From contig DBOT01000103.1 in NCBI GenBank assembly GCA_002299975.1, forward strand, positions 8,588 through 18,254: DNA of 9,667 nt, read 5' to 3'. This DNA comes from Lactobacillaceae bacterium UBA639. GTDB lineage: Bacteria; Bacillota; Bacilli; Lactobacillales; Lactobacillaceae. The stretch's first letter is position 1; each line of letters begins with the position of its first letter. The translations under genes and the position numbers were made by a program. Positions 6,999-9,667 of this stretch are shown here, in pieces. The notes under the pieces were generated by a model, which saw nothing but the letters and a program-made list of their open reading frames with translations, was not told the origin of the DNA and did no database searches.

Positions 6999-7014
6999 GG
7001 GTAATTTCCGAATT

Positions 7015-8082
7015 TTATTTTTCACCGCCAGAATTGGCAGCAGTGCGCCGCCGTAGTCGCGGCCCCTGGTGAATTGACTTTACCTCTAAGATATCTAATA
7101 GGAAGGTAAAGATCGGGACTCCGACAATCAGACCCCAAGTCCCCCAGAAATGCTCACCGACCAGGAGGACGATGAAGGTATAGAAGATCGGCAGGTCGGT
7201 CTGGCTCGACATGAACTTCGGGTTGAGGACATAGGCTTCCAGGGCGTGAATAACGATCACCATGATGATAATGTAGATGACGTCACGAATCCCACCGACC
7301 GAGTAGGCCACCAGGCTGAGGGGGATTGTCGAGATAATTACCCCGGCTACCGGAACCAGGCTGAAGACAAAGACGACCAGGGCCAGGGCCAGGATCTGCG
7401 GCATCTTCATGAACAGCAGGCAGACCGTAGTAATGGCGGTGTTACAGATGGCGATGAAGAATTGGGCTTCCAAGACCACCCCGAAGGTATTCACGAACTT
7501 CTTACCGAAATAGGCCAGATCCTGGAAGAACCAGCCAAAGGTGCTGTTCAAGAAGAGCTTCGAAAAGGTGGCCGTCTCCTGCAGATCCAGGGCAAAGAAG
7601 AAGCTCAGGATAAAGGACAGGAAGAAGGTCACCGTGATGGCCCCGATACTGGTCAGCGCACTGATGGCAAAGCTGACCCCGTGCCGCACCTGCGCCATAA
7701 TTGTCGACCAGCTGACGTACTGGTTAATGTAGTGGTAGAGGTTCGTCGCGTCCCGGCTACTGTAGAATTTAAGCACCGAGTTGACCATCTTGACCACCTG
7801 ATGCACCAGCACGGGCAGATACCTGGTTATCCCAAAGTACAGGAGCATCAGGAGGACCAGATAAGTCAGGATCACCAGCAGTTTGGTCGAGAAGTGCGGT
7901 AGCCATCGCTGAACAAAGTGGACCCAGCTCACCACGATGAAGGTCAAAATAAAGGTGAACAAGATCATGTTCATCATCGACCGCATCATCCACAGCGCAA
8001 ACACGATTAACAATAGGACCACAAAGCGGCGTAGCTCCACATTCTTGATGAAGCGATGCCAGGCATCAGTCACATTAATCAT
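7015..8082 (-). CDS. AI-2E family transporter (polytopic membrane protein)
   Basis: This is a hydrophobic protein of about 355 residues, within the AI-2E (PF01594-type) family length. Counting from the upstream GTG (8085), membrane segments appear near 21-38, 41-58, 68-88, 145-166, 205-225, 230-262, 268-287 and 298-333. A soluble, charged stretch lies between the third and fourth, as is usual in the family. The C-terminal pattern NPKFMSSQTDLPIF followed by GTWGLIVGVPIFTFLLDIL is the best recognised family feature. It ends in a basic tail (GPRLRRR). Members have been linked to autoinducer-2 export or Na+/H+ antiport, but the substrate here is unknown. The start is uncertain: GAAGGG abuts the GTG (8085) and ATG (8082), and a GTG at 8073 is better spaced. 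It is divergent from cfa, and no terminator separates it from fhs. A functional link to purines is not evident. Confidence 0.85.
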   Translation of the reverse strand: MINVTDAWHRFIKNVELRRFVVLLLIVFALWMMRSMMNMILFTFILTFIVVSWVHFVQRWLPHFSTKLLVILTYLVLLMLLYFGITRYLPVLVHQVVKMVNSVLKFYSSRDATNLYHYINQYVSWSTIMAQVRHGVSFAISALTSIGAITVTFFLSFILSFFFALDLQETATFSKLFLNSTFGWFFQDLAYFGKKFVNTFGVVLEAQFFIAICNTAITTVCLLFMKMPQILALALVVFVFSLVPVAGVIISTIPLSLVAYSVGGIRDVIYIIIMVIVIHALEAYVLNPKFMSSQTDLPIFYTFIVLLVGEHFWGTWGLIVGVPIFTFLLDILEVKSIHQGPRLRRRTAANSGGEK

Positions 8083-8112
8083 CACCCTTCAAAAATCTAA
8101 TAAACTTATTCA

Positions 8113-8142
8113 ATTTTAATCCTAAAGGGGTAATTTCAGCAA
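8113..8142 (-). promoter_or_regulatory. Tentative promoter for the AI-2E family gene
   Basis: On the minus strand TAAAAT (8113-8118, 5 of 6) lies 18 bases downstream of TTGCTG (8137-8142, first three bases of the -35 consensus only). It is the best candidate in the divergent gap, but weak. Confidence 0.3.
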
Positions 8143-8168
8143 CGTTTTGGTCTGGTTGTTCCATTTAG

Positions 8169-8197
8169 TTACGACCCTAAAAGTTGAGTGTTATAAT
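8169..8197 (+). promoter_or_regulatory. Promoter of cfa
   Basis: A consensus TATAAT (8192-8197) preceded by TGT gives a strong extended -10. The -35 position 17 bases upstream carries only TTACGA (8169-8174), a poor match, which extended -10 promoters tolerate. Transcription should start near 8204, about 25 bases before the cfa start codon. Confidence 0.65.
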
Positions 8198-8229
8198 AGT
8201 GACATTATTTGAGAAAGAAGGATGCTTTA

Positions 8230-9405
8230 ATGTTAGAAAAGACGTTCTACAAGTCACTGTTAAGCCACTCGTTCAACATCCCGGTCAAGATCATCTTCTG
8301 GGATGGCTCGAGCGTTGTTTACGGTGACGGCGAACCCGAGGTTACCATCACGTTCAAGGAGAAGATCCCGATTCGTGACATTACGAAGAACGCCTCAATC
8401 GCACTTGGGGAAGCCTACATGGATGGTAAGATCGAAATCCAGGGTAGCATCCAAAAATTGATTGAATCCGCCTATGAGAGTGCCGGTAGTTTCATGCGTA
8501 ACTCCAAGTTCCGTAAGTTTCTGCCGAAGCAAGGTCACTCCGAAAAGGAAAGTGAAACCGATGTGCAGAGCCACTACGATGTCGGGAACGACTTCTACAA
8601 GCTCTGGCTCGACGACACGATGACCTACTCCTGTGCCTACTTCACTGGTGACAACCATGACGATCTGACCAAGGCTCAGGAAGATAAGGTTCAACACATC
8701 CTAAAGAAGCTCAATCCAAAGCCAGGCAAGACCTTCCTGGACATTGGTTGTGGCTGGGGAACCTTGATGTTGACGGCGGCCAAGGAATACGGCTTGAAGG
8801 TCACTGGGGTTACCCTGAGTGAGGAACAATACCGCTTCGTCCAAGAACAGATCAAGAAGGATGGTCTGGAAGACGTTGCCGAAGTTAAGCTGGTCGACTA
8901 CCGGGAACTCGGTGACCAAAAGTGGGACTACATCACCTCTGTGGGGATGTTCGAACACGTCGGCAAGGAAAACCTCGGCCTCTACTTCAAGGATATCCAA
9001 CGCTACCTCACCGATGACGGGGTAGCACTGATCCACGGAATCACCCGGCAACAGGGTGGGGCCTACAACGGCTGGATCAACAAGTACATCTTCCCTGGCG
9101 GCTACGTTCCCGGCCTGGTTGAAATGGTTCAACACATCGAAGAGAACCACATGCAGATTGCCGATATCGAAATGCTGCGTCGTCACTACCAGCGGACCCT
9201 GGAAATCTGGGACGCGAACTTCAACGCTCACCGCGCTCAGATCCAGGACATGATGGGTGAACGCTTCACCCGGATGTGGGACCTCTACCTGCAGGCCTGT
9301 GCCGCTTCATTCGAGTCCGGTAACATCGACGTAATTCAATACCTGATCACTAAGGGTGCTTCTGGCAAGAACCTGCCGATGACTCGGGACTACATGACTA
9401 AGTAA
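8230..9405 (+). CDS. cfa: Cyclopropane-fatty-acyl-phospholipid synthase
   Basis: Cfa transfers a methylene group from S-adenosylmethionine to the double bond of unsaturated acyl chains in membrane phospholipids, making cyclopropane fatty acids such as lactobacillic acid, important for acid and stress tolerance. The 391-residue protein matches family size. An N-terminal lipid-binding-type domain (about 1-110) precedes the methyltransferase domain. Visible motifs are [15 protein letters not shown] (114-128), YSCAYF with the active-site-type Cys135, the SAM loop [10 protein letters not shown] (170-179), FEHVG (241-245, with Glu242), His269, and [11 protein letters not shown] with Tyr320. These correspond to residues described for the E. 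coli enzyme. The ATG at 8230 is chosen: AAGGA lies at good spacing before it and homology starts there; an in-frame TTG at 8209 lacks support. It is transcribed alone from an extended -10 promoter and ends at a strong terminator. No signal peptide; membrane-surface enzyme. Confidence 0.97.
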   Translation: MLEKTFYKSLLSHSFNIPVKIIFWDGSSVVYGDGEPEVTITFKEKIPIRDITKNASIALGEAYMDGKIEIQGSIQKLIESAYESAGSFMRNSKFRKFLPKQGHSEKESETDVQSHYDVGNDFYKLWLDDTMTYSCAYFTGDNHDDLTKAQEDKVQHILKKLNPKPGKTFLDIGCGWGTLMLTAAKEYGLKVTGVTLSEEQYRFVQEQIKKDGLEDVAEVKLVDYRELGDQKWDYITSVGMFEHVGKENLGLYFKDIQRYLTDDGVALIHGITRQQGGAYNGWINKYIFPGGYVPGLVEMVQHIEENHMQIADIEMLRRHYQRTLEIWDANFNAHRAQIQDMMGERFTRMWDLYLQACAASFESGNIDVIQYLITKGASGKNLPMTRDYMTK

Positions 9406-9417
9406 TAGACTAAATAA

Positions 9418-9460
9418 CCCGTGCCAACCTCTGTTGAGGCCTGGCACGGGTTTTCTTTTT
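9418..9460 (+). terminator. Rho-independent terminator of cfa
   Basis: A 9-base-pair stem CCCGTGCCA/TGGCACGGG (9418-9426 with 9442-9450) continues inward as CCTC/GAGG with a TGTT loop after a small internal bulge. It is followed by TTTTCTTTTT on the plus strand. It begins 12 bases after the cfa stop. Confidence 0.95.
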
Positions 9461-9463
9461 GAT

Positions 9464-9510
9464 GTAAAACGCGCCAGCATAGTCTAATCAAGCTGTGCTG
9501 GTGCGTTTAC
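9464..9510 (-). terminator. Bidirectional-looking hairpin between convergent genes
   Basis: The arms 9464-9479 and 9496-9510 pair over about 15 bases, with one bulged A and one G-T wobble: core CGCGCCAGCA with TGCTGGTGCG. On the minus strand the stem runs into GTTTTAC, a short T tract, so it is the likely terminator of the gene entering from the right edge. On the plus strand it could back up the cfa terminator. Confidence 0.6.
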
Positions 9511-9544
9511 TTGTATATGGAAATCTATCAATTGAATGTGACGA

Positions 9545-9667
9545 TTAGCCAACTGCATTAAGGCTGTGTTCCTTGCTCCACTTCATGGGGTCTTCACGCC
9601 ATTGCTGAAGAGACTTCAGGTGGTCAGCGCTGATCTGGTCGGTAGTCTGAGCTTCCTTAATCAAAGT
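9545..9667 (-). CDS. C-terminal fragment of an unidentified protein (partial)
   Basis: The minus strand is open from the right window edge to a TAA at 9545-9547, giving the last 40 residues of a protein. They are hydrophilic and probably helical, with the pattern SADHLKSLQQW, then DPMKW, and end in SLNAVG. Codon choice (AAG, GAA, CTG, ATC) resembles that of the neighbouring genes, and a terminator-like hairpin follows 34 bases after the stop, both supporting a real gene. The fragment is too short for me to assign a family, and I do not recognise it. It converges on cfa. Confidence 0.65.
   Translation of the reverse strand, partial: TLIKEAQTTDQISADHLKSLQQWREDPMKWSKEHSLNAVG

Noticed and set aside
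7150..7902. 250-codon plus-strand open frame opposite the AI-2E family gene
   Set aside because: Its strongly charged, Asp/Gln/His-rich product is what the complement of a hydrophobic membrane gene gives; no start signal and no recognisable domain.
8209..8229. TTG start for cfa at 8209
   Set aside because: The ribosome binding site lies downstream of it and fits the ATG at 8230, and the extra residues have no counterpart in the family.
8701..9231. 176-codon minus-strand open frame opposite cfa
   Set aside because: It lies fully inside a well-supported cfa gene and has no ribosome binding site; a shadow caused by codon bias.

Overview
The window looks like chromosomal DNA of a lactic acid bacterium, most probably a heterofermentative Limosilactobacillus-type species. 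This rests on protein sequence character, the gene order purE-purK-purB-purC-purS-purQ-purL, moderately high-GC coding regions separated by AT-rich gaps, strong AGGAGG ribosome binding sites, and a Lactobacillus-type cyclopropane fatty acid synthase. The species call is an inference. I see no mobile element, CRISPR array, rRNA or tRNA.

Bases 1-6902 are de novo purine biosynthesis, all on the minus strand, so transcription runs from high to low coordinates. First comes fhs (formate-tetrahydrofolate ligase, source of the 10-formyl-THF used in purine ring synthesis), then purE-purK-purB, then purC-purS-purQ-purL; purL is cut by the window edge. Enzyme steps present: FGAR amidotransferase (PurS/PurQ/PurL), AIR carboxylation (PurK, then PurE), SAICAR synthase (PurC) and adenylosuccinate lyase (PurB).

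The cluster reads as three transcription units. fhs ends in a hairpin terminator at 5203-5231. purEKB starts from its own promoter (5112-5140) and ends in two tandem terminators (2065-2102 and 2019-2055). purCSQL starts from a second promoter (1930-1958). Both promoters have an extended -10, a 17-base spacer and, 10 bases upstream of the -35, an inverted pair of PurR-type boxes with their cores 29 bases apart. A further box pair lies in the purC leader, and single boxes lie around fhs. The layout implies that purine limitation controls fhs and both pur units together through PurR, with no purine riboswitch in the short leaders.

Bases 7015-8082 (minus) encode an AI-2E family membrane protein with no visible terminator before fhs. 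Divergent from it, 8230-9405 (plus) encodes cyclopropane-fatty-acyl-phospholipid synthase, followed by a strong terminator. A second hairpin, shared with the convergent neighbour, follows. The last 123 bases hold the C-terminal end of an unidentified minus-strand gene.

Overall this is an ordinary housekeeping region. I found no novel system; the points worth a second look are the repeated PurBox geometry and the split of the pur cluster into separately promoted units.
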